A stretch of 64,000 nucleotides of DNA, from assembly GCF_025628885.1 (NCBI RefSeq), contig NZ_JAOTIF010000024.1, forward strand, positions 1 to 64,000, read 5' to 3'. The notes under the pieces are model-generated. The model searched no databases and was not told the DNA's origin. It saw only the letters and a list, made by a program, of their open reading frames with translations. The translations under genes and the position numbers were made by a program. The stretch's first letter is position 1; each line of letters opens with the position of its first letter. The DNA is from Paraflavisolibacter caeni. GTDB taxonomy: Bacteria; Bacteroidota; Bacteroidia; Chitinophagales; Chitinophagaceae. Below are positions 51,762-61,904 of this stretch, piece after piece.

Positions 51762-54758
51762 ATGAAAATGAAAAAACGATTGTTTCACTATGCCATGGGA
51801 ACATGTGCTGCGCTTTTATTCAGTATGCAGTTACTTGCCCAGCATTCGATCAAAGGTCAGTTGCGCTCAGCCAACGGAGAACCTCTAAGTGGCGCAACAA
51901 TTATCCTCAAAGGAACCAATAAGTCTGTAGTTACTGATGAAAAGGGGGCATTTTCCCTTGATGTTCCTGTTGGAAGTACGTTGGTGGTGAGTTATGTTGG
52001 TTACACTCCACAGGAAATTAAGGTAACAAATCAGTCTGCACTTGATGTACAGTTGCAGCCATCAACAGCACAGGATTTACAACAAGTGATCGTAGTTGGC
52101 TATGGAACCCAGCAAAAAAAGGACCTGACTGGTGCCATATCATTGGTTAAAGCTTCTGAAGTTCAAAAAAGGCAAGCAACTACCGTTGCTGAAGCGATGC
52201 AGGGATTGGCTTCCGGAGTATATGTCAGAGGTGGAGGCCGTCCGGGTTCTGAGGCAAATATTCAGATCAGGGGAATCAAGAACCTGAGCAACAGCAATCC
52301 TTTATATGTGATCGATGGTATGATCACAACGGCAAACCGCGACTTCAATCCCAACGATATAGAATCCATCCAAATCTTAAAGGATGCTTCTGCAGCTGCC
52401 ATTTATGGCTCTAGGGCTGCTAACGGCGTGATCATTATTACCACTAAAAAGGGGCGCCAGGGACCAATGAAAGTTGAGTTCTCCGGCAAAAGCAGCTTAG
52501 AGGTAACGCCTCGATTTGAGCTTGCTGAAACAGAAGAGTTTGCCCGGCTGAACAATATGGCATATGACAATGCAGGCAAGCCCAGGCAACAATTGGATAT
52601 GTCTGTGAATACAGACTGGCAGGATGAAGCCTTCCAGGTGGGAAATATGCATGATTATAACCTGGCTTTTTCCGGTGGAAGTTCCAACGGAAGTTATATG
52701 GTATCGGGGGGCTATTTTGGTAACAAAGGAACAGTTATTAGCACAAACTTCGACCGTTTAAGTTTCAGGGTCAATACGCAGGGCTCAAAGGGGATTTTCA
52801 GTATCGGTGAAAACCTGGCGATCTCAAATTCCAAGACTGATGAAATGTCCGGAAATCCTTATGCAGACGTAACCCGGCTGCTTCCGACAATTCCGGTTCA
52901 TGACCCCGCTAACCCGGGTGGCTATGGTTATGGCAATGAAGCAAAAGCAAGAACATTTGGTACCAACCCTGTGGCGATTGCAAATCTTGAGGACAGGACC
53001 AATGAGAACTTCCGGGTACGTGGTAACCTCTGGTCCGAATTGAAATTTTTACCATTCCTCAAATACAGGTTGAACCTGGGTTACGAAACCAGTAATGATC
53101 ACTACGACTATTTGAGAAAAGAGGGCAACTGGACACTCAATCAGCCTTATGATCCTGCCATTGCCGAAGAAAACAGGGCCAGATGGCAATCCGGGCTGGT
53201 TGAAAATACTTTATCCTTTAATAAAACATTTGGCAGTCATTCAGTGAATGCGGTTGTTGGACAAACGTATCAAAGGGATGATTACGCCAGGATTTCCGGA
53301 AGGAAACGTAATATCATCAGGAGTTCAACTGGTGAGTTCATCGATGTTTTGGATCAGGGCAACGAACCCCAGACCGGAGGCTATAACCAACGTGCTGTTT
53401 TGCTTTCCTATTTGGGCAGGGTAGAATATAACTATGCCGATAAGTATTTATTAAATGCAGTCATTCGCAGGGATGGAACATCAAGATTAAGTACCGCAAA
53501 TCAATGGGGCAACTTCCCTTCTGTTTCCGCTGCGTGGAGGATATCTAAAGAGTCTTTCTTTAATGTAGATTGGATCAACGACCTGAAATTAAGAGCAAGT
53601 TATGGTACGTTGGGAAGCAGCAATATCGGTTATTGGGATTACCTCGCTACGATCAATACCTTTTCTACGATTGCAATGGGCGCCGACCAGCATATCGAAT
53701 CGGGAGCTACCGTAGTTCGCTTGGTCAACGATGATCTGAAATGGGAAAAGTTAACGCAAAAGAACATTGGTATCGATGCTACATTCTTGAATAACAGGTT
53801 GTCATTGACTGCTGAATATTACATTGCAGATACGAAAGATGTCCTGACCGCAATGCCTATTGCCTATACTACTGGTAATGATGGAGGCAATCCAGTTGTG
53901 AATGCTGCCAGCCTGAGGAACAAGGGTTTTGAGTTATCGGCAACATATAGGGAGGACCTCAAGCCCTTTAAATACTACGCTACAGCCAACATAACAACTT
54001 TGAAAAATAAAGTATTGGAACTGGGCTACGGCAGAAACAACATTTATGTGGGCAACACAGTAACCGAGATTGGCAAACCTATAGGCATGTGGTATGTGCT
54101 GGAAACCGATGGCCTTTTCCAAAGCCAGCAAGAGGTAGATAATTATAAAAATAAGGATGGCAAGGTTATCCAGCCCACTTCAAAACCCGGCGATATCCGT
54201 TTCAAGGATAACAATGGCGATGGCCAGATCACCAATGCAGATAAAGCTTTAGTGGGTATTCCCTGGTCCGATTGGGAGCTGGGCTTGAATTTGGGTGCTT
54301 CTTACAAAAACTTTGAATTGTCCATGAACTGGTTTGGCGCTTTTGGAGCTACTGTGTATAACGGAATGAAAAGCCTGGTCGACCGTTTTGACGACAATAG
54401 CAATTACAGGAAAGGAATTCAACCTTGGACTCCGGAGAACACGAACACCGATGTTCCAAGGGCCTATTATGGATCAACACTCAATTCAAGGGGTGATACC
54501 AAAAGGTTCCTGGAAAATGGCAGCTTTATGCGTTTGAAATACATTGGCATTGCCTATAACCTTCCACCTTCATTGACCAATAAGATAGGTTTCTCTAATG
54601 CTTCAGTAACACTGTCAGGACAAAACCTGATCACATTTACAAAGTATGATGGATTAGATCCGGAGTTTAACAACTCAAGCATCTACGAAAGGGGCTTTGA
54701 TAACTACTCATTCCCTAATTTAAAAATGTACTCCCTGGGCTTGCAATTTGGTTTCTAA
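51762..54758 (+). CDS. susC: SusC/RagA family TonB-dependent transporter
   Basis: A 998-residue outer-membrane transporter. After the signal peptide (LLAQH) a carboxypeptidase-D-like domain lies at about 27-105 (IKGQLRSANGEPLSGATIIL). The plug domain has the TonB-box-like VIVVGYGTQQKKDLTGAIS, NIQIRGI and SNPLYVIDGM, KDASAAAIYGSRAANGVIII. The 22-strand barrel continues to the Phe end (SLGLQFGF). With its SusD partner 19 nt downstream it takes oligosaccharides through the outer membrane. It is the first gene of the polysaccharide utilization locus and is divergent from the sensor kinase. Confidence 0.95.
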   Translation: MKMKKRLFHYAMGTCAALLFSMQLLAQHSIKGQLRSANGEPLSGATIILKGTNKSVVTDEKGAFSLDVPVGSTLVVSYVGYTPQEIKVTNQSALDVQLQPSTAQDLQQVIVVGYGTQQKKDLTGAISLVKASEVQKRQATTVAEAMQGLASGVYVRGGGRPGSEANIQIRGIKNLSNSNPLYVIDGMITTANRDFNPNDIESIQILKDASAAAIYGSRAANGVIIITTKKGRQGPMKVEFSGKSSLEVTPRFELAETEEFARLNNMAYDNAGKPRQQLDMSVNTDWQDEAFQVGNMHDYNLAFSGGSSNGSYMVSGGYFGNKGTVISTNFDRLSFRVNTQGSKGIFSIGENLAISNSKTDEMSGNPYADVTRLLPTIPVHDPANPGGYGYGNEAKARTFGTNPVAIANLEDRTNENFRVRGNLWSELKFLPFLKYRLNLGYETSNDHYDYLRKEGNWTLNQPYDPAIAEENRARWQSGLVENTLSFNKTFGSHSVNAVVGQTYQRDDYARISGRKRNIIRSSTGEFIDVLDQGNEPQTGGYNQRAVLLSYLGRVEYNYADKYLLNAVIRRDGTSRLSTANQWGNFPSVSAAWRISKESFFNVDWINDLKLRASYGTLGSSNIGYWDYLATINTFSTIAMGADQHIESGATVVRLVNDDLKWEKLTQKNIGIDATFLNNRLSLTAEYYIADTKDVLTAMPIAYTTGNDGGNPVVNAASLRNKGFELSATYREDLKPFKYYATANITTLKNKVLELGYGRNNIYVGNTVTEIGKPIGMWYVLETDGLFQSQQEVDNYKNKDGKVIQPTSKPGDIRFKDNNGDGQITNADKALVGIPWSDWELGLNLGASYKNFELSMNWFGAFGATVYNGMKSLVDRFDDNSNYRKGIQPWTPENTNTDVPRAYYGSTLNSRGDTKRFLENGSFMRLKYIGIAYNLPPSLTNKIGFSNASVTLSGQNLITFTKYDGLDPEFNNSSIYERGFDNYSFPNLKMYSLGLQFGF

Positions 54759-54777
54759 TCCTTAAAAATTTCTGACA

Positions 54778-56313
54778 ATGAAAAAGACTTTATATAAAGT
54801 AATATACTTCATAATGCCTCTGCTCATTCTTGTATCATGCAAGAAGGAGAAATTGAACGTGGAAAATCCAAACGTAATCACGGAAGACCAGTTTTGGAAA
54901 ACGGAATCCGATGCGCAACAAGGTTTGAATGCGGCCTATGCCATGTTTTATAAACCTGGCTTATGGTCCCGTTGGATATATTTTCGTTTGGATCTTACCT
55001 CCGATGAAGGGTTTAGTAAAAGTCCATGGGTAGAACTGGCCGACTGGACAAGGTTTCAATACATCAATTATAATTTCTGGGAAGGTAATGTGCAATCCTG
55101 GCGCGATACCTATAAAGCTGTATTCAGGACCAACCAGGTGTTGGCGAATGTAGCGGCCATAGAGTTTGCTGATCAAACCAAAAAGGACAAAATATTAGCA
55201 CAGGCCAAGTTTTTACGGGCGCTTCATTATTATTATGCTGCCATTATGTGGGAAAACGTTCCATTAGTACTGGAGCCTTCAAAACCCGATGATCTGCCGG
55301 TACAAAGTACGTTGGCTCAAGTATGGGCACAAGTGGAGAAGGATCTGACTGAGGCTGCCCAGGTACTTCCGGTTGAATGGGATGCTCCAAATGTAGGCAG
55401 GCCTACCAAGGGTTCAGTTATGGCTTATTTGGCAAGAGCCTATATGCAACAACGTAAATGGCAGGAAGCAAAAACAGCATTGGACTATTTCTTTACCGGG
55501 GCTGGTGCAGGTAAGTACGATTTGGTGGCTAACTACAAGGATAACTTCACGCATACCAACGAGAATAATAAAGAATCGGTTTATGAAATTCAGTTCTCCG
55601 ATGTCAATAAGGGTGGTGATGGCGATGATCCTAATGCAACAATGAGTACCAACCGTCCTCAATTTTTTGCACCTCGTAGCATTGGTTGGTCCGATGGACA
55701 GGCAAGGTATTGGCTGGTGAATGAGTTCAAGAAAGAAAAGACAACAGAGGGGAAAATAGATCCTCGATTACAACACAGCCTGTTTTATCCTGCTTTGGAG
55801 GCAGATTTCAATGATAAGATCTACGGCCGTTCCTGGCAGTGGGATAGTGATGAAGCCTGGTTCAGGAAATATGCCCGTGATTATTACCGCAATAATGAAG
55901 ACTACTTTGCACAAAATAACTTCAGGTTGGTTCGTTTTGCTGATATCCTGCTCATGTATGCTGAAGTATTGAATGAGTTGGGCCAAACAGCAAATGCATA
56001 TCAATATGTTGATAAGGTGCGCTCACGTGTAAAGATGGCAAGCCTTGCAGTAGCTTACCCAACAATTGGTATGGATAAGGATAAATTCAGGGACCGCCTG
56101 AAAATGGAAAGAGTCTTGGAGTTAAGCGGTGAAAGTGTAAGATGGGCCGACTTAAAGAGATGGGGAGATTTGGAAACAGCGGAAAAAGTAGCGAAAGTGG
56201 CCGAACGCGATCCTGATTTTAATAACTTCCAGGTAGGCAAACATATACGTTTACCGCTTCCCCAGATTGAAGTACAGAACAATTCAAACCTGACCCAAAA
56301 TCCCCAATATTGA
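54778..56313 (+). CDS. susD: SusD/RagB family nutrient-binding lipoprotein
   Basis: A 511-residue lipoprotein with lipid Cys21 (LILVSCKKEK). It shows the SusD pattern: an N-terminal part with VITEDQFWKTESDAQQGLNA, TPR-like helices (AQAKFLRALHYYYAAIMW), and the C-terminal RLVRFADILLMYAEVLNELG and MERVLELSGESVRWADLKRW. SusD proteins bind glycans at the cell surface and form the lid of the SusC barrel. The sugar specificity cannot be read from sequence; many Trp residues (e.g. WVELADW, SWQWDSDEAW) offer stacking sites. It is the second gene of the locus. Confidence 0.95.
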   Translation: MKKTLYKVIYFIMPLLILVSCKKEKLNVENPNVITEDQFWKTESDAQQGLNAAYAMFYKPGLWSRWIYFRLDLTSDEGFSKSPWVELADWTRFQYINYNFWEGNVQSWRDTYKAVFRTNQVLANVAAIEFADQTKKDKILAQAKFLRALHYYYAAIMWENVPLVLEPSKPDDLPVQSTLAQVWAQVEKDLTEAAQVLPVEWDAPNVGRPTKGSVMAYLARAYMQQRKWQEAKTALDYFFTGAGAGKYDLVANYKDNFTHTNENNKESVYEIQFSDVNKGGDGDDPNATMSTNRPQFFAPRSIGWSDGQARYWLVNEFKKEKTTEGKIDPRLQHSLFYPALEADFNDKIYGRSWQWDSDEAWFRKYARDYYRNNEDYFAQNNFRLVRFADILLMYAEVLNELGQTANAYQYVDKVRSRVKMASLAVAYPTIGMDKDKFRDRLKMERVLELSGESVRWADLKRWGDLETAEKVAKVAERDPDFNNFQVGKHIRLPLPQIEVQNNSNLTQNPQY

Positions 56314-56358
56314 TAAATAACCTTCAACACCATAATCACAAGTTCTAAATCTCTTAAA

Positions 56359-57498
56359 ATGAAAGTCAGGATTCATGTTCTTATTGTATTGATCTCACTG
56401 TTTTTTTTCAACTGTTCTACACAGAAGACTTCCATTGTTCAACAAAGAGAGATATGGACTTCTGAACAAGCGAACAATTGGTACGCAAAACAAGGGTGGT
56501 TGGTAGGTGCCAATTTTATACCGAGCAATGCGATCAACCAGTTGGAAATGTGGCAGGCAGAAACTTTTGATACGGCAACCATTAACCGCGAACTGGCCTG
56601 GGCAGAATCAATAGGAATGAATACCATGCGTGTATTTTTGCACGACCTTTTACATCAGCAGGATTCCATAGGGTTGTATCAGAGAATGGATGTCTTTTTG
56701 CAAATAGCCCAACGTCATGGTATCAAACCTTTATTTGTTCTATTTGATTCTTGCTGGGATCCTTTCCCTAAGCCTGGAAAACAGCGCGAGCCGAAACCCC
56801 ATGTGCATAATTCAGGATGGGTGCAAAGTCCGGGGCAGTACGCCTTGAAAGACTCGACCCAATATCCACGGCTCGAAAAATATGTAAAAGGTGTCGTATC
56901 AAGGTTTGCCAATGATGAAAGAATCCTGGGCTGGGATATCTGGAATGAACCTGATAATATGACCGGTCCTTCTTATGAAAAGGTAGAAATTCCCAATAAA
57001 GTAGAATATGTTATGCCATTATTAAAAAAAGCCTTTGCCTGGTCCCGCTCTGTCAACCCTTCTCAGCCATTGACTTCCGGTATATGGGTGGGAGATTGGT
57101 CAACTCACAATGTGATGAAGCCAATTGAAAAACTGCAGATAGAAGAATCTGATATCATATCGTTTCATAACTATGATAACGCACAGGAATTTGAAAAGCG
57201 GATCCTGCTCATGAAAAGGTATAATAAACCAATCATATGTACTGAGTATATGGCCAGGCCCAATGGAAGCACTTTCCAGGGTTCCTTGCCTGTTGCCAAG
57301 AAATACAACGTCGCCATGTACAACTGGGGATTTGTGAATGGTAAAACCCAAACTATTTATCCATGGGATAGCTGGACGAAAACATATTCATCTGAGCCAC
57401 CGGTATGGTTTCATGATATTTTTCAGAAGAACGGTACTGCCTACAGAACAGAAGAAGTTGAAGTTATCCGGAAACTGGCTAATAATAAACAATTATGA
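56359..57498 (+). CDS. Clan GH-A glycoside hydrolase (GH5-like), surface or periplasmic lipoprotein
   Basis: A 379-residue protein with a lipobox (FFFNCS, Cys19). The barrel begins GWLVGANFIPSNAINQLEMW; the acid/base Glu is in LGWDIWNEPDN (about residue 198) and the nucleophile Glu in IICTEYMARP (about 295), the pattern of (beta/alpha)8 clan GH-A enzymes. It is close to Bacteroidota proteins annotated as cellulase-family or '1,4-beta-xylanase'; the exact GH family is unsure. It lies 45 nt after susD and overlaps the next gene by four bases (ATGA), so the genes are translationally coupled. Confidence 0.85.
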   Translation: MKVRIHVLIVLISLFFFNCSTQKTSIVQQREIWTSEQANNWYAKQGWLVGANFIPSNAINQLEMWQAETFDTATINRELAWAESIGMNTMRVFLHDLLHQQDSIGLYQRMDVFLQIAQRHGIKPLFVLFDSCWDPFPKPGKQREPKPHVHNSGWVQSPGQYALKDSTQYPRLEKYVKGVVSRFANDERILGWDIWNEPDNMTGPSYEKVEIPNKVEYVMPLLKKAFAWSRSVNPSQPLTSGIWVGDWSTHNVMKPIEKLQIEESDIISFHNYDNAQEFEKRILLMKRYNKPIICTEYMARPNGSTFQGSLPVAKKYNVAMYNWGFVNGKTQTIYPWDSWTKTYSSEPPVWFHDIFQKNGTAYRTEEVEVIRKLANNKQL

Positions 57499-60314
57499 AG
57501 AGGTTTGATGAAATGAGCCTTTATTGGATATTCATTCTATGTATCATAGGCACTGTCCGGGTTCATGGCCAAAAGATAAATATTGATAACCCTGTTCTTC
57601 CGGGGGTCGCAGATGCAGGTGTGATCAAATACAATGGTGAATATTATATTGGAGGTGTTTTTACTAATGGAGGCTTTTATATTTCAAGAGACCTTGTAAA
57701 ATGGGAAGGACCGGTACATGTATTTTCAATGAATAATAACTGGACTACAGGTCCCTCCGCAGAGGATCGCCAGATCCATGCGAATGACATTAATTACATC
57801 AATGGAATCTTTCACATGTATTGGTCTGTGAATTATTGGGGGAAGGATAGAAATGCGATACATATTGGACATGCTGTTGCTTCTAATGTGCTCGGGCCAT
57901 ATAAAGAACCTGTTAAAGAGACATGGTTGGATAATAGGATCGATCCGGAATTGTTTATTGATGATGATGGAAAAATGTACCTGTATATGGTGAAGTTTAC
58001 AGATGGTAATACGATCTGGGTACAGCCTATGAAGGATCCTGGTACACCTTCTGGCGAACCCAGGTACATGTTTTCCTCCTTACCCAACACATGGGAAACA
58101 TTGGATAATAGGGTAGAAGAAGGTCCCTGGGTGATTAAATACAGGAACCGGTATTACCTGATGTACAACGCCAACCATACATCACCCAGCTGGGGTAATT
58201 ATTCTTTAGGAGTTGCGGAAGCGGAATCTCCATTGGCATTCAACCATGGCAATAAATATTCCTATCCATTGGTGGAATCAAACCAGTTCGATATGGAAGA
58301 TTCTTTGGTGGATGTATTAAAGTATACAGGAAAAGAGCCCGGTGTTTTTGACTTTACTTTTGATGATCCTGGAAATAACGGGTTCTTGCCTGTTCATAAT
58401 AGTACCACCTGGAAAAAAGGAAAAGGCGGATTCGCTTCCTCTGTGATCAGGAATTCTTATACCAGGAAGGTTGGTACCATTTGGAATACGCCACAGATTT
58501 GGCTGAAGCGCACATTTATGATTGACAAAAAAAGAGTGGGCAACCTGATGCTCCGAATTCAGCATGATGGTGATACAAGGGTTTTCCTGAACGGGCAGTT
58601 GATTTATGATCAAAAGGGGCAACAGTATACTACCTGGAACTTTGATCATAAAGCTGCCAGCCTCCTGAAGCATGGTGAGAACTTGCTGGTGGTACATAGT
58701 AAGCAAGGGGTTCGTTCCAATTACCTTGATGTTTCTCTGTTTGACACCAGGGGCCAGAAGGGCGATGATATTTTATTTTCTCCTGGCCAGCCAAACATAT
58801 TACGTGGTCCTAATGGCTTTGAATGGTGGCTGATCTATATGGCAAATAAGAATAGGGACAGGAGAGGACAATACATTAACCGGGTTCATTTCTTTAACAA
58901 GACAATGTTCGTGGAAGGCATTACATCCAATAATACGCCGGGATATCATCCGGCTCCGGCAGTTCCTACATTCAGCGATTTATTTGATAGCACAGATGCA
59001 CGAAAATGGGAGGTGAGATCAGGTGATTGGTCTGTAAGCAGTAAAGAGCTTGTCCAGGTAGGCAATAATAAGGCAATTAACCTGGTGAAAACTATTCCGG
59101 CTACTCATTACTTGTTTGAAGCCAACTTAAGCATAATAGATACGGCTAATGGCAAAGCGGGTGTACTAGCCTGGTGGAAAGATGAATATAACTGGTTGCA
59201 GATCGTGTTGGACCCACAAGGCAAAACCTGGACATACAAACTAAAGGAAAATGGCGCGGAGAAAACTGTTTCCACTCCATTATATTCTGGTTTTAATTTC
59301 GGTGTTTACCATAAGCTTTCCATTTTTAAAAATGGAACAACGTTTACAATCAAATTGGATGATTTGCCTGTACCGGGTAATGCGGTTATGAAAACAGGCT
59401 TTGAGGAAAAGGGAATTCCCGGCTTATATTCAGAAGGTGGAAAGTCTTCATTTGATGGGGTCTTATTTACCATAGGTTGGGATGAATTTGACAGTAACAT
59501 AACCGCATGGCAGCCGCAAGCGGAGCAAAAAGGTAGAAAAGGATCATGGATGGTAGCAGAAGATGGCATCACGGCACCAGCAAATAATGCCAATTACGAC
59601 ATATTCAAGGGAGATCCTTTATCAGCTTATGAATTCAGTGTACAGGTAAACACAAGTGGTACCAGGGGAAATGCAGGTATTTATCCGGTTTATGTAAACA
59701 AAGAAAATTACCTGAAAGCTGTATTTGATATGCAAAAGCAGCGCTTTGTGATTACTGGTAAATTAAAGGGTAAAGAATTGGAACAAAAAGAACTTGTCCT
59801 GGAAAGAAGTCTGGACTACTATGTAGATATGAAATACACAGACTTTTTTGAAAAGCAGTTTACCTTTTCTACGCCAACAATGATCAATGGATTGAGGCTG
59901 AATAAAACGCCTCATGCACAGCCAGATACGGTTATTGAAAATATAGATCAGAAAATGAACATATTGTATAAACAGGCTGGTCAATGGTTACCCTTGGAAG
60001 GTGGCCAGGAATTAAGATCAGGCCATCCGGGCATTGAGCTGTTAGCTTGTAAACCTGTAGTGGCCGAAGCGTTGAAGTTCGTCAATAAAGACCCGGAAGA
60101 TCAAAACTTTTATCTCAATAAAATATGGGTAAATGAGTTGTTCCGTTCATCGTATAATATCAGGGTCGTAAAACAGGAAAAAGAAATCATTTTCCTGATC
60201 AATGGTAAAGAAGTGATACGCCTGAAGAATGAATTTCCCGCATCCCGGGTAGGTCTCACAACAACAGATACCAGGGCGGGGTTCAATGGAATTACTTTAT
60301 TTCACCTGCCATAA
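57495..60314 (+). CDS. Multidomain GH43-like protein with inserted beta-sandwich and C-terminal LamG/DUF1080-like domains
   Basis: A 939-residue exported protein. Residues about 28-290 form GH43-like propeller blades (PGVADAGVIKYNGEYYIGG; RIDPELFIDDDGKMYLY; EEGPWVIKYRNRYYLMYNAN), with the three acidic residues at usual places. Residues about 300-425 look like a GH2-type sugar-binding sandwich (MLRIQHDGDTRVFLNGQLIY; HGENLLVVHS). The propeller resumes at about 435-490 (GPNGFEWWLIYMANKNRDRR), so the sandwich is inserted in it. Two jelly-roll domains (about 495-670 and 680-939) complete the protein. It probably cleaves or binds arabinose- or xylose-containing glycans. Confidence 0.82.
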   Translation: MKRFDEMSLYWIFILCIIGTVRVHGQKINIDNPVLPGVADAGVIKYNGEYYIGGVFTNGGFYISRDLVKWEGPVHVFSMNNNWTTGPSAEDRQIHANDINYINGIFHMYWSVNYWGKDRNAIHIGHAVASNVLGPYKEPVKETWLDNRIDPELFIDDDGKMYLYMVKFTDGNTIWVQPMKDPGTPSGEPRYMFSSLPNTWETLDNRVEEGPWVIKYRNRYYLMYNANHTSPSWGNYSLGVAEAESPLAFNHGNKYSYPLVESNQFDMEDSLVDVLKYTGKEPGVFDFTFDDPGNNGFLPVHNSTTWKKGKGGFASSVIRNSYTRKVGTIWNTPQIWLKRTFMIDKKRVGNLMLRIQHDGDTRVFLNGQLIYDQKGQQYTTWNFDHKAASLLKHGENLLVVHSKQGVRSNYLDVSLFDTRGQKGDDILFSPGQPNILRGPNGFEWWLIYMANKNRDRRGQYINRVHFFNKTMFVEGITSNNTPGYHPAPAVPTFSDLFDSTDARKWEVRSGDWSVSSKELVQVGNNKAINLVKTIPATHYLFEANLSIIDTANGKAGVLAWWKDEYNWLQIVLDPQGKTWTYKLKENGAEKTVSTPLYSGFNFGVYHKLSIFKNGTTFTIKLDDLPVPGNAVMKTGFEEKGIPGLYSEGGKSSFDGVLFTIGWDEFDSNITAWQPQAEQKGRKGSWMVAEDGITAPANNANYDIFKGDPLSAYEFSVQVNTSGTRGNAGIYPVYVNKENYLKAVFDMQKQRFVITGKLKGKELEQKELVLERSLDYYVDMKYTDFFEKQFTFSTPTMINGLRLNKTPHAQPDTVIENIDQKMNILYKQAGQWLPLEGGQELRSGHPGIELLACKPVVAEALKFVNKDPEDQNFYLNKIWVNELFRSSYNIRVVKQEKEIIFLINGKEVIRLKNEFPASRVGLTTTDTRAGFNGITLFHLP

Positions 60315-60334
60315 CAAACCCAGTTTCTAATCAA

Positions 60335-61354
60335 ATGAAAAAAGTATTTCTTGAAAATTGTTCCGCAATAATAGTCCTCTTGATCATTTCCTTTCTGCTC
60401 CCTATTAAGTATGTTTCTGCAGGTACAGTAAATACGCAACAGGAAAAAGTTTCAGATACATCCGTACTTGAACTTGCTGACCCCACTATATTTTACCACA
60501 AAGGAACTTATTACTTATACGGCACAGGAGGAAAAGTGAATAAGGGGTTCCTGGTATATACTTCTTCAGACCTGAAATCATGGCAAGGTCCAAAAGGAGT
60601 GGATAGCGGTTATGCTTTAGTGAAGGGTAATACATTCGGTACCGCTGGGTTCTGGGCCCCCCAGGTATTTCATTACAAGGATAAGTTTTACATGGCATAT
60701 ACCGCCAATGAAAATATTGCAATTGCTGTAAGTGATAGTCCGCTTGGACCTTTTCAACAAAAGGAAATGAAACCGGTGTCTGGTGAGGGAAAACAAATAG
60801 ATCCTTTTGTATTCTTCGACAAGAATAGTAAGATCTATTTATATCATGTTCGGCTTAAAGAAGGGAACAGGATTTTTGTGGCTGAATTAAAAAATGATTT
60901 ATCCGATATTATACCAGGTACTATTCAACCATGCATATCCGCAACAGAGCAATGGGAAAATACAGCTAGTGCACCCTGGCCGGTTACTGAAGGACCGACA
61001 GTAATCAAACATAAGGATTTATATTACCTTTTCTACTCTGCAAATGATTTCCGCAACATTGATTATGCTGTTGGTTATGCTGTGAGTAAAACACCTGTTG
61101 GCCCCTGGACAAAGTATGCGCACAATCCAATTATCAGCAGGCAGATAATTGGGATCAACGGAACGGGCCACGGAGATTTTTTGAAAGACAAGGATGGAAA
61201 ACTTGCCTATGTTTTTCATACACACGCTTCTGATCAAAAAGTTCATCCCAGGTTAACCGGTTTGGTTAAGGCTGCTTTCACTGTTGAAAACCAAGGAAAG
61301 GATCAAATAGTAATTGATCTGGATAGTTTTCATTATTTGAATAAAAACCCATAG
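60335..61354 (+). CDS. GH43 family glycoside hydrolase
   Basis: A 339-residue exported five-bladed propeller enzyme (signal peptide to about 31). The three GH43 acids are visible: ELADPTIFYHKGTYYLYGT (base Asp), KQIDPFVFFDKNSKIYLYH (pKa-tuning Asp) and PVTEGPTVIKHKDLYYLFYS (acid Glu). A late NGTGHGDFL holds the family's His that binds a metal in many members. Substrates of GH43 are alpha-L-arabinofuranosides, beta-xylosides or galactans; the exact one is not evident. It is last in the PUL, 20 nt behind the large protein, and followed by a strong terminator. Confidence 0.9.
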   Translation: MKKVFLENCSAIIVLLIISFLLPIKYVSAGTVNTQQEKVSDTSVLELADPTIFYHKGTYYLYGTGGKVNKGFLVYTSSDLKSWQGPKGVDSGYALVKGNTFGTAGFWAPQVFHYKDKFYMAYTANENIAIAVSDSPLGPFQQKEMKPVSGEGKQIDPFVFFDKNSKIYLYHVRLKEGNRIFVAELKNDLSDIIPGTIQPCISATEQWENTASAPWPVTEGPTVIKHKDLYYLFYSANDFRNIDYAVGYAVSKTPVGPWTKYAHNPIISRQIIGINGTGHGDFLKDKDGKLAYVFHTHASDQKVHPRLTGLVKAAFTVENQGKDQIVIDLDSFHYLNKNP

Positions 61355-61430
61355 CATTCATTCAAAATCCAGAGGTCAACAGTGATTTTGGTGATTCAAT
61401 ATTCAGTAGTCATATCGCAATTCAAAATGG

Positions 61431-61472
61431 ACGAAAAATCCCGTAAAAACTACATTTTACGGGATTTTTCGT
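61431..61472 (+). terminator. Strong terminator of the polysaccharide utilization locus
   Basis: ACGAAAAATCCCGTAAAA (61431-61448) and TTTTACGGGATTTTTCGT (61455-61472) are perfectly complementary, an 18-bp stem with a 6-nt loop, 77 nt past the GH43 stop. Confidence 0.75.
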
Positions 61473-61593
61473 ATACAAACAAGATCAAATTGTTTAAACA
61501 CTCAAATCCCAGGATGAAAGATCGAGTGCTGAATAGGAGATAAGGGCCTGATTTCCAGTATGTTCAGTAGGAATATATAGAATGTCCATTTCC

Positions 61594-61841
61594 TTATTTT
61601 GAAACATCTTTTGCCGATTCATCCCTTACCTGTTTCTTCCCGGTGTGGTCATAGCCCTGGATTCTTTCATAGTCAATCATAGCCTGGGGGCAGAAATTGG
61701 TGATAAAAGCACGCGGTCTGAGATGGGTGGAATTTCCACGACTATAATGTAATGTGCCCCCATGTTGTAACACGGTACAACCACGTAACCATTTTCCTCA
61801 AAAAATTGAACTTGTTCTTCGGAAATCATAAACTTACTCAT
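61594..61841 (-). pseudogene. Phytanoyl-CoA dioxygenase (PhyH) family gene with large internal deletion
   Basis: From the ATG at 61841 the start of a PhyH protein is read (SKFMISEEQVQFFEENGYVV). After VVP the frame is lost, and in a second frame VLQHGGTLHYSRGNSTHLRP continues to FITNFCPQAMIDYERIQGYD, then HTGKKQVRDESAKDVSK and a stop at 61594. These are the two ends of a family of about 260-290 residues. The whole middle, with the iron-binding His-x-Asp, is missing. The join lies near 61770. It cannot be active. Confidence 0.75.
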
Positions 61842-61904
61842 CATAGTATTTTTTACTAAATGGCAAGTTTCCAATTATATACTGTTTAGGAAAGTATTAT
61901 AGTA

